DNA from: Streptomyces sp. NBC_00443
GTDB lineage: Bacteria; Actinomycetota; Actinomycetes; Streptomycetales; Streptomycetaceae
Length of the DNA: 64,000 bases
Direction of reading: 5' to 3'
NCBI RefSeq assembly: GCF_036014175.1
Contig: NZ_CP107917.1
Span: 9,114,001-9,178,000, forward strand
Under the pieces are notes generated by a model. The model was not told where the DNA came from and made no database searches. It saw only the letters and a list, made by a program, of their open reading frames with translations. The translations under genes were made by a program, and so were the position numbers. Positions within the stretch are counted from its first letter, which is position 1, and every line of letters begins with the position of its first letter. This document shows, piece after piece, positions 8,328 through 16,894 of this stretch.

Positions 8328-8882
8328 TCAGTCCGCGCCGTGCAGCGGGAAGACGGCGCAGGTGGCGGTCCCGTGCGCGTACAGCTTGCCGTCGGCCGCT
8401 CCGACGAGCCGCGCCTGCGCGGTCGCGGTCGTGCGGCCGACGTGGACGGCGGTGCCCTCGCAGCGCAGCGTGGGAGTGGTGTCGAGCACCGGCCTGATCA
8501 GGTTCACGCTGAGCTGGACCGTGGTGTAGGCACGGCCGGCCGGCAGGGCGCTCAGTACGGCGGTGCCGAGCGCGGAGTCGAGGAGGGTGGCCATGTAGCC
8601 TCCGTGGACCGTGCCCATCGGGTTGAAGAGGTGTTCTCCCGGCTCGCCTTCGAAAACGGCCTGCCCCTCCTCGACGGCCACCAGGCGAAATCCGAGGGTG
8701 GCGCAGATCGGAGCCTCGGGCAGACGGCCGTCCAGGCTCATACGGACCAGCTCGATGCCTGTATGGGCGCCGACGGCCGCGTAGCTTGTCGGGGGTTGCC
8801 AGGTGTGCGTACGCGAGCGGGGTCGGGCGGACGGCACCCCGTCGCCGAGTGCGCTGCCGCCCTTGGTAGCGGGCTGGGCCAT
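8328..8882 (-). CDS. PaaI-family hotdog thioesterase
   Basis: A 184-residue protein of the PaaI/YdiI hotdog class, which hydrolyses acyl- or aryl-CoA thioesters. The core runs from about residue 58 (LGFRLVAVEEGQAVFEGEP) through HLFNPMGTVHGGYMATLLDSALGTAV. The HGG and the acidic residue in LLDSA match the catalytic helix region. VQLSVNLIRPV and GTATCAVFPL complete the fold. The N-terminal 55 residues (TWQPPTSYAAV...) are an extension beyond the minimal domain. It is middle gene of an operon with a monooxygenase upstream, which fits aromatic or acyl-CoA catabolism, though the substrate is unknown. Confidence 0.85.
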   Translation of the reverse strand: MAQPATKGGSALGDGVPSARPRSRTHTWQPPTSYAAVGAHTGIELVRMSLDGRLPEAPICATLGFRLVAVEEGQAVFEGEPGEHLFNPMGTVHGGYMATLLDSALGTAVLSALPAGRAYTTVQLSVNLIRPVLDTTPTLRCEGTAVHVGRTTATAQARLVGAADGKLYAHGTATCAVFPLHGAD

Positions 8883-8913
8883 GGTCTCTCTCTTCCTCGG
8901 TTTGTGGGGAGGG

Positions 8914-8953
8914 CGCCGGCCGGCAGCGCAGGTCAGGGAGCAGCCGGCCGGCG
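8914..8953. terminator. 10-bp perfect hairpin between operon genes
   Basis: CGCCGGCCGG (8914-8923) is exactly complementary to CCGGCCGGCG (8944-8953) across a 20-base loop. It sits in the 77-base gap between the monooxygenase stop and the thioesterase start. It could attenuate transcription or stabilise the upstream mRNA. Confidence 0.45.
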
Positions 8954-8959
8954 GTGGGA

Positions 8960-9259
8960 TCAGGGAAGCTTGACCGCCAGGAGGTCGACCGGCCGGATGT
9001 CCGGTGCCTCACTGAGCATGGTGTCGGCGGCTCCCATCAGCGCGGCGGCGATCTTTCCCTGAAGGTGCCCTTGACGCCCCTGCTCGTCGGCGAAGGTGTC
9101 GAAGACCCCGAAGGTGGTCGCGCCCTGCCGGAACGCGTACCAGGTGACGGTGTGCTCCTCCTGCTCCGCCAGTTGGACGGCGTCCCGCAGCAGAGCCTCC
9201 ACCTTCTCGGCGTACTCCGGCTTGGCCTCGATCCGGGCCAGCAGCCCCAGCTTCGTCAT
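8960..9259 (-). CDS. Antibiotic-biosynthesis-monooxygenase (ABM)-fold protein
   Basis: A 99-residue ferredoxin-like ABM-family protein. Recognisable parts are LGLLARIEAKPEYAEKVEALL at the N-terminus, EEHTVTWYAFRQGATTFGVFDTFADEQGRQGHL in the middle and a C-terminal VDLLAVKLP strand. The family includes cofactor-free quinol monooxygenases such as YgiN, and also non-enzymatic members. The ATG at 9259 has AGGA ten bases upstream and gives the normal length; the longer open frame to 9409 crosses the promoter. It is divergent from the GlxA-type regulator at 9427, which probably controls this operon. Confidence 0.85.
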   Translation of the reverse strand: MTKLGLLARIEAKPEYAEKVEALLRDAVQLAEQEEHTVTWYAFRQGATTFGVFDTFADEQGRQGHLQGKIAAALMGAADTMLSEAPDIRPVDLLAVKLP

Positions 9260-9395
9260 GCTGCATTCCTGTCTGTCGTCATGGGTGAACGTGCGGGTGT
9301 CTCTGGTCATCGGCGCACGTGCGGTGCTGGTACCGGGCACCGGATGTCGTCCGGACACCACAAAACTAGGCCGTCGCAGCCACCTCTCCCAGCGT

Positions 9396-9424
9396 CGGAA
9401 ACGACGCATCCGATACCGTTTCCG
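9396..9424. promoter_or_regulatory. 8-bp inverted repeat at the GlxA regulator start
   Basis: CGGAAACG (9396-9403) and CGTTTCCG (9417-9424) form a perfect inverted repeat ending two bases before the ATG at 9427. This is inside the 167-base divergent promoter region shared with the monooxygenase operon. It is a good operator candidate for the AraC-type regulator. Confidence 0.5.
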
Positions 9425-9426
9425 TC

Positions 9427-10386
9427 ATGGATGTGGCTGTACTGGCATACGACGGCGTGTTCGACTCCGGGCTCTCCGCCCTGCTCGACGTGATCGACGG
9501 GGCGAACGCCATGCGTGGGGAACTCCCCAAACCACCGCCCGCCTGGAAGGTCTCCACGATCGGCTTTCGCCGCCGGGTCCGCACCGGAGCGGGGCATGTG
9601 GTCGAGACCCTCCCCATGGACACGGCGAAGGAGACCGACCTGCTGCTGGTGCCCGCGCTGGCCGAACGACGGCCCGACGCCCTGATCGCCCATGTGTCGG
9701 GTTCGGCCACCGAGCCGGTGCGACACCTGGTGGCCGCGACACGCGAACGTCGCATCCCCATCGCGTCCGCCTGCACCGGCACGTTCCTACTGGCCGAGTC
9801 GGGGGTGCTGGACGGGCGCCGGGCCACGACGAGTTGGTGGCTCGCTCCGTACTTCCGTAAGCGCTACCCGGCGGTGACCGTCGACGAGACCCGCATGGTC
9901 ACCACGTCCGACGGGGTGACCACGGCCGGTGCGGCGTTCGGGCACGTCGACCTCGCGCTCGCGATCGTACGGATGAGCAGCCCGGCCCTCGCGGATCTGG
10001 TCGCGCGCTACCTCGTCATCGACGAGCGCCCGTCGCAGGCGGCGTACACGATCACCTCGGCCCTCGCGCAGAGCGACCCCACGCTGGCGGCCTTCGAGCG
10101 CTGGGCCCGGGCGCACCTGGACCAGCCGATCTCGATCGCCGACGCGGCGCGCACCCTCGGCGTCAGCGAACGCACGCTCCAGCGCATCATGCGGCGCACA
10201 CTCGGTACCTCCCCCGTCCGCTTCGTCCAGGACCTACGCGTCGAGCACGCCTCACACCTGCTGCGGACCACGGACCTGCCCCTGGAAGCGATCGCCCGCA
10301 AAGTCGGTTATGAACACGCCAACACCCTGCGCATCCTGCTCCGCGAACGCACCGGAGCGACAGCGAGCTCCCTGCGGGGGCGATGA
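9427..10386 (+). CDS. GlxA-family regulator (DJ-1/PfpI plus AraC HTH)
   Basis: A 319-residue regulator. Residues about 1-185 form a DJ-1/PfpI-like amidotransferase-fold sensor with the ASACTGTFLLAESGVLDGRRATTSWWLA motif. The nucleophile-elbow cysteine is present in the CTG. Residues about 215-319 hold an AraC-type double helix-turn-helix (ISIADAARTLGVSERTLQRIMRR and LPLEAIARKVGYEHANTLR). Such proteins are often activators of divergent catabolic genes. There is no Shine-Dalgarno sequence close to the ATG, so a leaderless transcript is possible. It likely controls the ABM-thioesterase-DUF4326 operon. Confidence 0.88.
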   Translation: MDVAVLAYDGVFDSGLSALLDVIDGANAMRGELPKPPPAWKVSTIGFRRRVRTGAGHVVETLPMDTAKETDLLLVPALAERRPDALIAHVSGSATEPVRHLVAATRERRIPIASACTGTFLLAESGVLDGRRATTSWWLAPYFRKRYPAVTVDETRMVTTSDGVTTAGAAFGHVDLALAIVRMSSPALADLVARYLVIDERPSQAAYTITSALAQSDPTLAAFERWARAHLDQPISIADAARTLGVSERTLQRIMRRTLGTSPVRFVQDLRVEHASHLLRTTDLPLEAIARKVGYEHANTLRILLRERTGATASSLRGR

Positions 10387-10474
10387 GTTCCAGGTCGGCC
10401 GAGGGGGAGTGGGTCGGTGGATTCGGTGCGTGGTTCCATGCGTCGGAGCAGGGCGGCTGCCGGTGAACACACCC

Positions 10475-10511
10475 GCGGCGGCGCGGAGCAGACATCGCTC
10501 CGCGCCGCCGC
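10475..10511. terminator. 15-bp perfect hairpin between convergent genes
   Basis: Positions 10475-10489 are exactly complementary to 10497-10511, with a 7-base loop. The stem is nearly all G/C. It lies between the ends of the GlxA-type regulator and the LPXTG gene, and probably ends transcription from both sides. Confidence 0.75.
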
Positions 10512-10533
10512 AGTGGCGTCCGGCTGTGATGCG

Positions 10534-11292
10534 CTAGCGGCGGGACGCGGCCCTGCCTCGCCGGTACAGGAAGGTTCCGGCGGCCAGCAGCACTCCGCCG
10601 CCGGCCATGGCGGCCAGGACGCCCTCATCGATACCGGTGTCGGGCAACTCCCCCGGAGGGGTCGGCTTCTCGGGTGCCTGCATGGCCGGCGTCGGCGCAG
10701 GTGAGGCCGGTGGGGTGGTGTGCGGCGGCGGAGACGTGGGCGTCGGCTGGGGCGGCTCCTCGGGGCCGTACCCGGCTGGTTCGTCCGGGCCGTAGCCGGA
10801 CGGTTCATCAGGGCCGTACCCAGACGGTCCGTCCGGACCGTACCCGGTCGGTTCGTCCGGGCCGTACCCCGCTGGTTCCTCCGAGCCGTACCCGGTCGGT
10901 TCATCAGGGCCATACCCCGACGGTTCTGACGGCCCGTACCCGGACGGTTCCTCGGGTCCGTAGCCGGATGTCTCCCGTGGGCCGTGCGGCGCCCCACGGT
11001 CGTTCTTGGACGGTTCTCCCGTGTGGTGCTCGGACGTGCCCTGCGCGTCCTGGCCCCACATCTTGTCGAACCGGGACATGGTGTCTTCGACCTTGGAGTG
11101 CATGGCGTCAAATTGCTTGACGTCGAACGGCTCGTCCGGGAAGTCCCACTGGAACGCACGGCTCGACGGCGCGGCGGGCGCATCCGCCTCCGTGCCATGT
11201 GGATCGTGGGCCGCGAACGCCCATGTGCCGCACAGGGACAGGGCGCTTGTGGTGGCGGCCACGGCCAATGCCCTGCTGAGGATCTGTCGCAC
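10534..11292 (-). CDS. LPXTG-type cell-wall protein with octapeptide repeats
   Basis: A 252-residue exported protein. An N-terminal signal peptide (about 1-28, LAVAATTSALSLCGTWAFAA) is followed by a short acidic region. Nine tandem octapeptides of the form S/T/A-GYGP-D/E-EP span 109-180, then a Pro/Thr-rich wall-spanning stretch. The C-terminus is a classic sortase signal: LPDTG at 216-220, a hydrophobic segment and an RRGRAASRR tail. It should be covalently anchored to peptidoglycan. Many Streptomyces sortase E substrates carry LAXTG, so an LPXTG form may use a different sortase class. Start is GTG 11292. Function unknown. Confidence 0.85.
   Translation of the reverse strand: MRQILSRALAVAATTSALSLCGTWAFAAHDPHGTEADAPAAPSSRAFQWDFPDEPFDVKQFDAMHSKVEDTMSRFDKMWGQDAQGTSEHHTGEPSKNDRGAPHGPRETSGYGPEEPSGYGPSEPSGYGPDEPTGYGSEEPAGYGPDEPTGYGPDGPSGYGPDEPSGYGPDEPAGYGPEEPPQPTPTSPPPHTTPPASPAPTPAMQAPEKPTPPGELPDTGIDEGVLAAMAGGGVLLAAGTFLYRRGRAASRR
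10753..10968 (-). repeat. Nine tandem 24-bp repeats (SGYGPDEP octapeptides)
   Basis: The array encodes nine units: SGYGPEEP, SGYGPSEP, SGYGPDEP, TGYGSEEP, AGYGPDEP, TGYGPDGP, SGYGPDEP, SGYGPDEP and AGYGPEEP. Gly, Tyr, Gly and the final Pro are invariant. Repeat number is likely to vary among strains. Confidence 0.9.
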
Positions 11293-11460
11293 TCTTGTTG
11301 TCTTTCTCTCGGACGGCAGGGTCGCGGCCGGTGCGAACGTGACGCCGCACCTTCAAACTCGCCGCAACGCGCAAATTGTGCACGAATGGTGAAGATTCGC
11401 AGGTACTGAAATGCTTGTACTGCTCCGGAATTAACCCAATCGTCCGTCCGTGGGGTCAGT

Positions 11461-11498
11461 TTGCCCCGAAACAAATAGGTTGCCCCAACACAAATAGG
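11461..11498. repeat. Tandem 19-bp direct repeat upstream of LPXTG gene
   Basis: TTGCCCCGAAACAAATAGG (11461-11479) is followed immediately by TTGCCCCAACACAAATAGG (11480-11498), differing at two positions. The region is unusually A/T-rich for this DNA and lies about 170-205 bases upstream of the LPXTG start. It could be a regulator binding site. Confidence 0.55.
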
Positions 11499-11535
11499 CC
11501 CTCCCGCGCCGGAGATGAACCCGGCGAGGGAGGGC
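11498..11535. terminator. 15-bp hairpin after PhzF operon
   Basis: Positions 11498-11512 pair with 11521-11535 with one mismatch and an 8-base loop, 15 bases beyond the PhzF stop codon. It is a probable terminator of the importer operon. Confidence 0.65.
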
Positions 11536-11549
11536 ATGCGACTGGCGCT

Positions 11550-12428
11550 TCAGACGATGCGCGTCCCCGCGCCACCGACTCGGACCCGCGGGTCACCGGC
11601 TCGTAGCGTCACGGTGAGTTCGCCGGGGCGGCCCAAGTCCGCGCCCTGGTGCAGGGTGAGGACGACGTCCTCCTCCACGAGGCCCAGTTCGCGGGCGTAC
11701 GCACCGAATGCGGCGGCCGCGGCGCCGGTCGCCGGGTCCTCGACGACGCCGCCGACGGGGAAGGGGTCACGGACGTGGAACACGGTGGGGGACTCCCGCC
11801 ACACCAGTTGAACCGTGGTCAGATCCAGGCGGTGCATCAGGGCTTCGAGGCGAGTGAAGTCGTACCTGAGAACCGCGAGGCGGGCGCGAGTCGCCGCCGC
11901 GAGAACGAGATGGCGGGCACCGGCGAAGGCGACACGGGGCGGGAACGCCGGGTCGAGATCGGCGGCCGGCCAGTCGAGTGCGGCGAGTGCCTCCGCGAGG
12001 TCGGCGTCCCCGATCTCCTCGATGTGCGGTTCGACGCTGGTGAGCGTGGCCCTGATCGTGCCGCCTTCCTCGGTGACCTCCACCGGTACGGTGCCCGCGC
12101 GCGTCGCGAAGACCAACTCCCCGGAGCCGATCCGTTCGGCGAGCGCCACGGCTGTCGCGACGGTGGCGTGCCCGCAGAACGGCACCTCGGCCTTGGGGCT
12201 GAAGTAGCGGATGGTGTACGCCCGTCCCGCCTGGCCGGACAGGCCCTCCGGGGGCGCGGTCAGGAACGCGGACTCCGAGTATCCGAGGTCGGCGGCGATG
12301 GCCAGCATGTCGTTGTCGTCCAGGCCACTGGCGTCCAGAACGACGCCGGCGGGGTTTCCACCGTCGGCGGTGCTCGAGAAGGCTGTGTAGCGCAGCACCT
12401 CGGGCTGCTGCGGCGCGTTCGTCGTCAT
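11550..12428 (-). CDS. PhzF-family isomerase/epimerase-like protein
   Basis: A 292-residue protein with the duplicated diaminopimelate-epimerase-like PhzF fold. Family motifs are FSSTADGGNPAGVVLDA near the N-terminus, YSESAFLTAP (conserved acidic residue of the SE motif), RYFSPKAEVPFCGHATVATAVAL and the C-terminal DPATGAAAAAFGAYA. PhzF members catalyse acid/base isomerisation of small metabolites without metal or cofactor. It begins 56 bases after the second permease gene on the same strand and is read here as the last gene of the importer operon. That suggests isomerisation of the imported compound; the substrate is unknown. The upstream Shine-Dalgarno is weak. Confidence 0.87.
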   Translation of the reverse strand: MTTNAPQQPEVLRYTAFSSTADGGNPAGVVLDASGLDDNDMLAIAADLGYSESAFLTAPPEGLSGQAGRAYTIRYFSPKAEVPFCGHATVATAVALAERIGSGELVFATRAGTVPVEVTEEGGTIRATLTSVEPHIEEIGDADLAEALAALDWPAADLDPAFPPRVAFAGARHLVLAAATRARLAVLRYDFTRLEALMHRLDLTTVQLVWRESPTVFHVRDPFPVGGVVEDPATGAAAAAFGAYARELGLVEEDVVLTLHQGADLGRPGELTVTLRAGDPRVRVGGAGTRIV

Positions 12429-12484
12429 GCTCGTGGCAACCGGAGCGAGGCCGCAGCCATTCCCGCCGCCGGCCCGCCTCCCGC

Positions 12485-13321
12485 TCAGCCCTTCACCGCC
12501 CCCGACGTGAGGCCTTGGACGATGTGCCGGCTGGCGAAGGCGAAGAGGAGCATGGTGGGCAGGATCGTGAGCACGGCCGCCGCGGACATCGAGCCCCAGT
12601 CGATGTTGAAGCTGGAGATGAAGCCGTTCAGGGCCGTGGGCACGGTCTTGTTGCTGTCGCTGTTCATGAGCGTCACGGACAGGAACAGCTCGTTCCAGCA
12701 GTTGACGAAGTTGAAGATGAAGGCGGCGACGATGCCCGGGCGCATCACCGGCAGCAGGACGCGGAACAGCGCCGAGAACCGGGACAGGCCGTCGATCATG
12801 GCGGCCTCCTCCAGCGCGTCCGGGATGTTCTCGAAGAAGCCGCGGAGCATCACCGTGCAGAAGGGGATGCACACCGCGATGTAGACGAGGGTCAGGCCGA
12901 AGCGGTTGTCGACCAGCTTCAGGTCGGTCATGAGCAGGTAGAGCGGACCCAGTGCGATGAACGACGGGATCATCTGGGTCACCAGCGCGGCCATCAGCAG
13001 CGCGGACTTGGTGCGGAACTCGAAGCGGGCCAGCACATACGCAGAGAGCATCGAGATCACTGTGGCCGTCGCGCCCGCCACGGTGGAGACCACGAGGCTG
13101 TTGGTGAGGTACGTCCCGAAGTCGGCCGTGCCGAACAGGCCGCTGTAGTTCTCCAGGGAGAAACGCTCGGGCCAGTAGGCGAGCGGGAAGTGGAAGATGT
13201 CACCGGGTGCCTTGAGCGAGGTGACGGTGATCCAGTAGAGCGGGAAGACGGTGAAGAGCAGCCACACGCCGAGGAACGTGAACTTGACGGCCCGGCCGGC
13301 CGCGGACTCCTTGCCGATCAC
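12485..13321 (-). CDS. ABC importer permease, MalG type
   Basis: A 278-residue inner-membrane permease of the carbohydrate-uptake CUT1 class. It has about six predicted membrane segments, beginning with VKFTFLGVWLLFTVFPLYWITV. The cytoplasmic EAA loop that docks the ATPase is EEAAMIDGLSRFSALFRVLLPVMRPG. The ATG overlaps the stop of the upstream permease gene by four bases (ATGA), showing coupled translation. No ATPase gene is present in the operon; Streptomyces CUT1 importers usually share the MsiK ATPase encoded elsewhere. Confidence 0.92.
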   Translation of the reverse strand: MIGKESAAGRAVKFTFLGVWLLFTVFPLYWITVTSLKAPGDIFHFPLAYWPERFSLENYSGLFGTADFGTYLTNSLVVSTVAGATATVISMLSAYVLARFEFRTKSALLMAALVTQMIPSFIALGPLYLLMTDLKLVDNRFGLTLVYIAVCIPFCTVMLRGFFENIPDALEEAAMIDGLSRFSALFRVLLPVMRPGIVAAFIFNFVNCWNELFLSVTLMNSDSNKTVPTALNGFISSFNIDWGSMSAAAVLTILPTMLLFAFASRHIVQGLTSGAVKG

Positions 13322-14301
13322 GGCCTCACACCTTTCTTCTCGCGCGTGGCCATGAGGAAGAACACCGCGAACACCAGCAGCGCGGCCACCACGAGGAGGC
13401 CGAGCGCGGAGGCCCTGCCGTAGTCGCCCTGCTGAGTGATCTTGATCATCCAGGTGGTCACGATGTGCGTCTCGTTGTTCGGCCCGCCGCCGGTCATGCC
13501 GAAGATCAGGTCGGGGAAGTTGAAGATCCAGATCACCCGCAGAAGCACGGTCAGGGCCAGTGTGGTGCGGATGTACGGGATGGTGATCTGGAAGAGCGTG
13601 CGTGACTTGCTCGCGCCGTCCAGCGCCGCCGCCTCGTAGAGCTCGTCGGGGATCGACTGGAGCGCGGCCAGGATCATGATCGCGAAGAAGGTGACGCCGT
13701 ACCAGATGTTGGCGATGAGCACGGCCACCATCGCCGTCTTAGGGTCCGCCAGCCAGGCGATCGGCTCGTCGATCAGACCGGCCTTCTGCAGCAGGTCGTT
13801 GACGACGCCGAACTCGCTGTTGAACAGCCAGCGGAAGAGGATGCCGATGAGGAACCCGGAGATCGCCCAGGGGAAGAAGATCAGCGCCTGGTAGAGGCCC
13901 CGGAAGCGGAAGCGGCGGCGCAGCCACAGGGCGAGGGCGAAGCCGATCACCAGCTGGGGGACGATCGAGCCGACCACCCAGACCCCGGTGTTGCCCAGTA
14001 CGGTGCCCCAGGCGGGGTCGGCGAATACGTCGCTGAAGTTCTTCAGTCCGACCCACGAGGTGTCCGTGAGGTCGGTCAACTTCCAGTTGCGGAAGGCCAT
14101 CTGACCGCCCGCGATCATGGGGTAGTAGGTGAAGACAGCAACGAAGACCGCGGCCGGTGCCATGAAGGCGGCGATCTGCAGGCCACGCCGGGTGGTGAAC
14201 TCCCGCTTCCGGCCGCCCCGTTGGGGGAGACCTCGCTTGCGGGAGGCCTCCCCCTTGCCCGACCCCGTCGTCTTCGCCGTACTTGTGGATGTGACGGACA
14301 T
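13318..14301 (-). CDS. ABC importer permease, MalF type
   Basis: A 327-residue permease partner. A basic, Ser/Thr-rich N-terminal tail of about 40 residues precedes the first membrane helix (LQIAAFMAPAAVFVAVFTYYP). The EAA loop is YEAAALDGASKSRTLFQITIPYIR. Glycine-rich GMTGGGPNNETHIVTTWM before the last helices is typical of the MalF/UgpA type. The start at 14301 is separated by only two bases from the stop of the binding-protein gene. It forms the membrane channel with the MalG-type protein. Confidence 0.92.
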   Translation of the reverse strand: MSVTSTSTAKTTGSGKGEASRKRGLPQRGGRKREFTTRRGLQIAAFMAPAAVFVAVFTYYPMIAGGQMAFRNWKLTDLTDTSWVGLKNFSDVFADPAWGTVLGNTGVWVVGSIVPQLVIGFALALWLRRRFRFRGLYQALIFFPWAISGFLIGILFRWLFNSEFGVVNDLLQKAGLIDEPIAWLADPKTAMVAVLIANIWYGVTFFAIMILAALQSIPDELYEAAALDGASKSRTLFQITIPYIRTTLALTVLLRVIWIFNFPDLIFGMTGGGPNNETHIVTTWMIKITQQGDYGRASALGLLVVAALLVFAVFFLMATREKKGVRP

Positions 14302-14303
14302 GC

Positions 14304-15605
14304 CTACTGCTCCTGCTGCCACTTCTCGGTCCAGTACGCGTCCCAGCCCGCGAGCAGCTTCTTGGGCGTCGTCTTGCCCAGGATCAGCTTCTGCACGTCG
14401 GCGTCCGCCTTCTGCTGCCATTCGGCCCACCAGGTGACGCCGCGCGGCTGGGTGACGACGAGGTACTTGTCCGGCTGCTCGGTCATGGTGACGTAGCTCG
14501 ACCAGGGGCCGGTCTTGTAGAAGGGGTCGCTGGTCGCGGACTTGAGGATGGGCACCAGGCTGTTCTTCTTGGTGAACGTCGTCGACGCCTCGCCCTGTGA
14601 GAGGAACTCCACCAGCTTGACGGCCTCGGCCTTGTGCCCGCTGCCCTTGGCGACACCCCATCCGGCGGTGGCCAGCGGCTGCACGGTCTTGCCGCCAGGC
14701 CCGGCCACCAGCGGCGCGGTGCCCCACTGCCCCTTCGAGATCGACTTGGACTCCGAGACGGTGGCGATCACCTCGGGGTCCTGGAGCAGGAATGCCGTCG
14801 AACCGTTCGAGAAGGCCTCGACCATCTCCGGGTAGCCCCAGGAGACGGACGACTTGGGGGACGCCTGCTTGAAGAGCTTGAGGTAGTTCTCCATGGCGTC
14901 CTCCGCCTCGGGGGCGGAGAAGATCGTACGGCCGCTCTTGAGCTTGAAGCCGTTGGCCGGGTCGACCTGGTCGGCGAGGTAGGCCTCGATGGCGGCGGTG
15001 GCGTTGCTGTTGGAGTTGGCGCCGCCACGGAAGGCGTAGCCGTATCGGCGCTTGGCCGGGTCGTGGATGGCGGAGGCCTGCTCCACCAGTTCCGCCCAGG
15101 TGCCCGGCGGCTTGCTGAAGCCCGCCTCCTTGATCAGGTCCGTGCGGTAGAAGAGGCTCAGGCCGTAGAAGCCGTACGGGACGAAGTACGTCCTGCCCTT
15201 GGCGTCCTGCGAGGCGTTGACGGCGTTCTCCGTCATCGCCTGCCAGCCCTTCCAGCCGTCGAGGTCCTTCTTCATGTCGTAGAGCCAGCCGTTGTTCGAC
15301 CAGGGCCCGACGGTGATGTCGCGGACCTCCAGGACGTCCACCCCGCTGCCGGACTGGAGCATCTGCTGGAGCTTCTGGTCGGCCTGCTCGGTGGGCGGGG
15401 AGACCAGGTTGACCTTGATCTTGGGATTCTGCTGCTCGAAGTCGGCTATGAGGTTCTTGAGCAGGTCGGTGCGGGTCGGGTTGGTCAGGCTCTCGACCAT
15501 GTTCAGGGTGACTGTTCCGCTCGCCTCGGGGCTCATGGTGGAACAGCCGGTCAGGACCATCGCGGCGGCGGTGCCGAGCGCGAGAGCTGCCGTCCTTCTT
15601 CTCAT
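14304..15605 (-). CDS. Extracellular solute-binding lipoprotein, CUT1 family
   Basis: A 433-residue binding protein. It has a lipoprotein signal with lipobox LTGC (Cys21) after a positively charged N-terminus MRRR. The mature part is family-1 type: FEQQNPKIKVNLVSPP at the N-domain, WYT/FVPYGFYGLSLFYRTDLIKEAG in the middle and repeated aromatic residues (TWWAEWQQ) suited to ring stacking. The ligand may be a sugar, sugar amine or related polar molecule. The linked PLP and PhzF enzymes argue that it could be an amino-containing compound, which is inference. GAAGGAAGAGG precedes the start. Confidence 0.9.
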   Translation of the reverse strand: MRRRTAALALGTAAAMVLTGCSTMSPEASGTVTLNMVESLTNPTRTDLLKNLIADFEQQNPKIKVNLVSPPTEQADQKLQQMLQSGSGVDVLEVRDITVGPWSNNGWLYDMKKDLDGWKGWQAMTENAVNASQDAKGRTYFVPYGFYGLSLFYRTDLIKEAGFSKPPGTWAELVEQASAIHDPAKRRYGYAFRGGANSNSNATAAIEAYLADQVDPANGFKLKSGRTIFSAPEAEDAMENYLKLFKQASPKSSVSWGYPEMVEAFSNGSTAFLLQDPEVIATVSESKSISKGQWGTAPLVAGPGGKTVQPLATAGWGVAKGSGHKAEAVKLVEFLSQGEASTTFTKKNSLVPILKSATSDPFYKTGPWSSYVTMTEQPDKYLVVTQPRGVTWWAEWQQKADADVQKLILGKTTPKKLLAGWDAYWTEKWQQEQ

Positions 15606-15622
15606 TGTGCTGACCTCTTCCT

Positions 15623-16843
15623 TCAGTTCTCTCGTGCCCACCTGCCGAGGACGGGGACGCATTCCTCGGCGAAGTACTCGTAGTCGGCGGCGGTGTTGTA
15701 GACGTGGGCGGACAGGCGCATGTAGCCGACGCCGTCGAAGCTGGTGAACGCCGCCTCCACGCCCAGTTCGAGGGCCACCCGGTCGCGCAGTGCGTCGGCC
15801 TCGATCCGGTCGGCGGCGAGCCCGTCCGGCAGACGCACCAGGCGCATCCCGGGCACGGGCATGCCGACGTCGACGGCGGTGTCCGCGCCGGTCAGTTCGG
15901 CAAACGAGGCGCCGATGACACGGGCGCCGTAGTCGGCCAGGTCGTCCATGTAGCGGCGGGCGGCGGTCCAGCCCCAGGTGCGCTCGATGAAGGCGAGGGA
16001 CGTCGGCGCGGCCAGGTAGGCGGTGGCGTCGATGGTGCCCTGCTGGTCGAACCGGCCGGGGTAGGGATCGGCCACGGCCCACGAGTCGATGAGGGGGTGG
16101 AGCCGCTCGCGCAGCGGGCCGCGGGCGACCAGCGCCGCGGTGCCGCGCGGAGCGCAGCCCCACTTGTGCAGGTTGCCGGTCCAGAAGTCGTAGGTCGCGT
16201 CGGCGAGCGGGGCGGCGAGCAGCCCGGGCGCGTGCGCGCCGTCGACGAGGACAGGGATGCCGCGCCGCCGGGCCTCCGCTCCGATGCGTTCCACGGGCAG
16301 CCGCCGCGCGGTCGCCGAGGTGATCTGGTCGACGACGACGAGCTCGGTGGCTTCGCCGAGTTCGTCGATCACGGCCTCGTACGCCTGGTCCGCGTCCGCG
16401 TCCAGCGGCACCCGGGCCGTACGGACCCGGCCGCCCCACCTGCGTGCAAGCCGCTCGGCACCCATTGTCACAGCCCCGTAGCCATGGTCGGTGACGACGA
16501 TCTCCGCACCCGGGCGGAGGGTGCGAGCAGCGTAGACGACGCTCGCGCCGGCGCTGGCGTTGGGCACCAGGGCGAGGTCCCCCGGGCTGACACGCAGGAA
16601 GTCGGCGAGCTCGACACGCGTGGCGGCGAGCCGCTGGGGCAGTGCCGGGAACCACACCACGGGTGAGCGTTCCATCTCCACACGCAGCAGTTCCTGCCGC
16701 TCCTGCGCGACGAGGGGAACCGCCCCGAAGGAGCCGTGGTTCAGGTGCTTGAGGGCAGGATCCAGCGACCACGCCCGGGCGGCGGGCCGGCCGTCCGCCA
16801 GCAGCACAGGGCGCGGGGCGGTGGTCACCTCGGTCTCGCTCAC
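15623..16843 (-). CDS. Class V PLP-dependent enzyme, isopenicillin-N-epimerase-like
   Basis: A 406-residue PLP enzyme with the aspartate-aminotransferase fold, class V. The N-terminal LNHGSFGAVP is characteristic of the CefD-like (isopenicillin N epimerase) subgroup. The PLP aspartate lies in VLVDGAHAPG and the Schiff-base lysine in TGNLHKWGCAPRGTAAL. Members of this subgroup include epimerases, desulfurases and lyases, so the reaction cannot be fixed. It is the first gene of the importer operon, 17 bases before the lipoprotein gene, and is divergent from the FadR regulator with three operator copies between them. Confidence 0.85.
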   Translation of the reverse strand: MSETEVTTAPRPVLLADGRPAARAWSLDPALKHLNHGSFGAVPLVAQERQELLRVEMERSPVVWFPALPQRLAATRVELADFLRVSPGDLALVPNASAGASVVYAARTLRPGAEIVVTDHGYGAVTMGAERLARRWGGRVRTARVPLDADADQAYEAVIDELGEATELVVVDQITSATARRLPVERIGAEARRRGIPVLVDGAHAPGLLAAPLADATYDFWTGNLHKWGCAPRGTAALVARGPLRERLHPLIDSWAVADPYPGRFDQQGTIDATAYLAAPTSLAFIERTWGWTAARRYMDDLADYGARVIGASFAELTGADTAVDVGMPVPGMRLVRLPDGLAADRIEADALRDRVALELGVEAAFTSFDGVGYMRLSAHVYNTAADYEYFAEECVPVLGRWAREN

Positions 16844-16894
16844 AGGACTCCAGATCTGGGCAGGGGCGGGCCGACGGAAGGTCGGACTCCGCCG

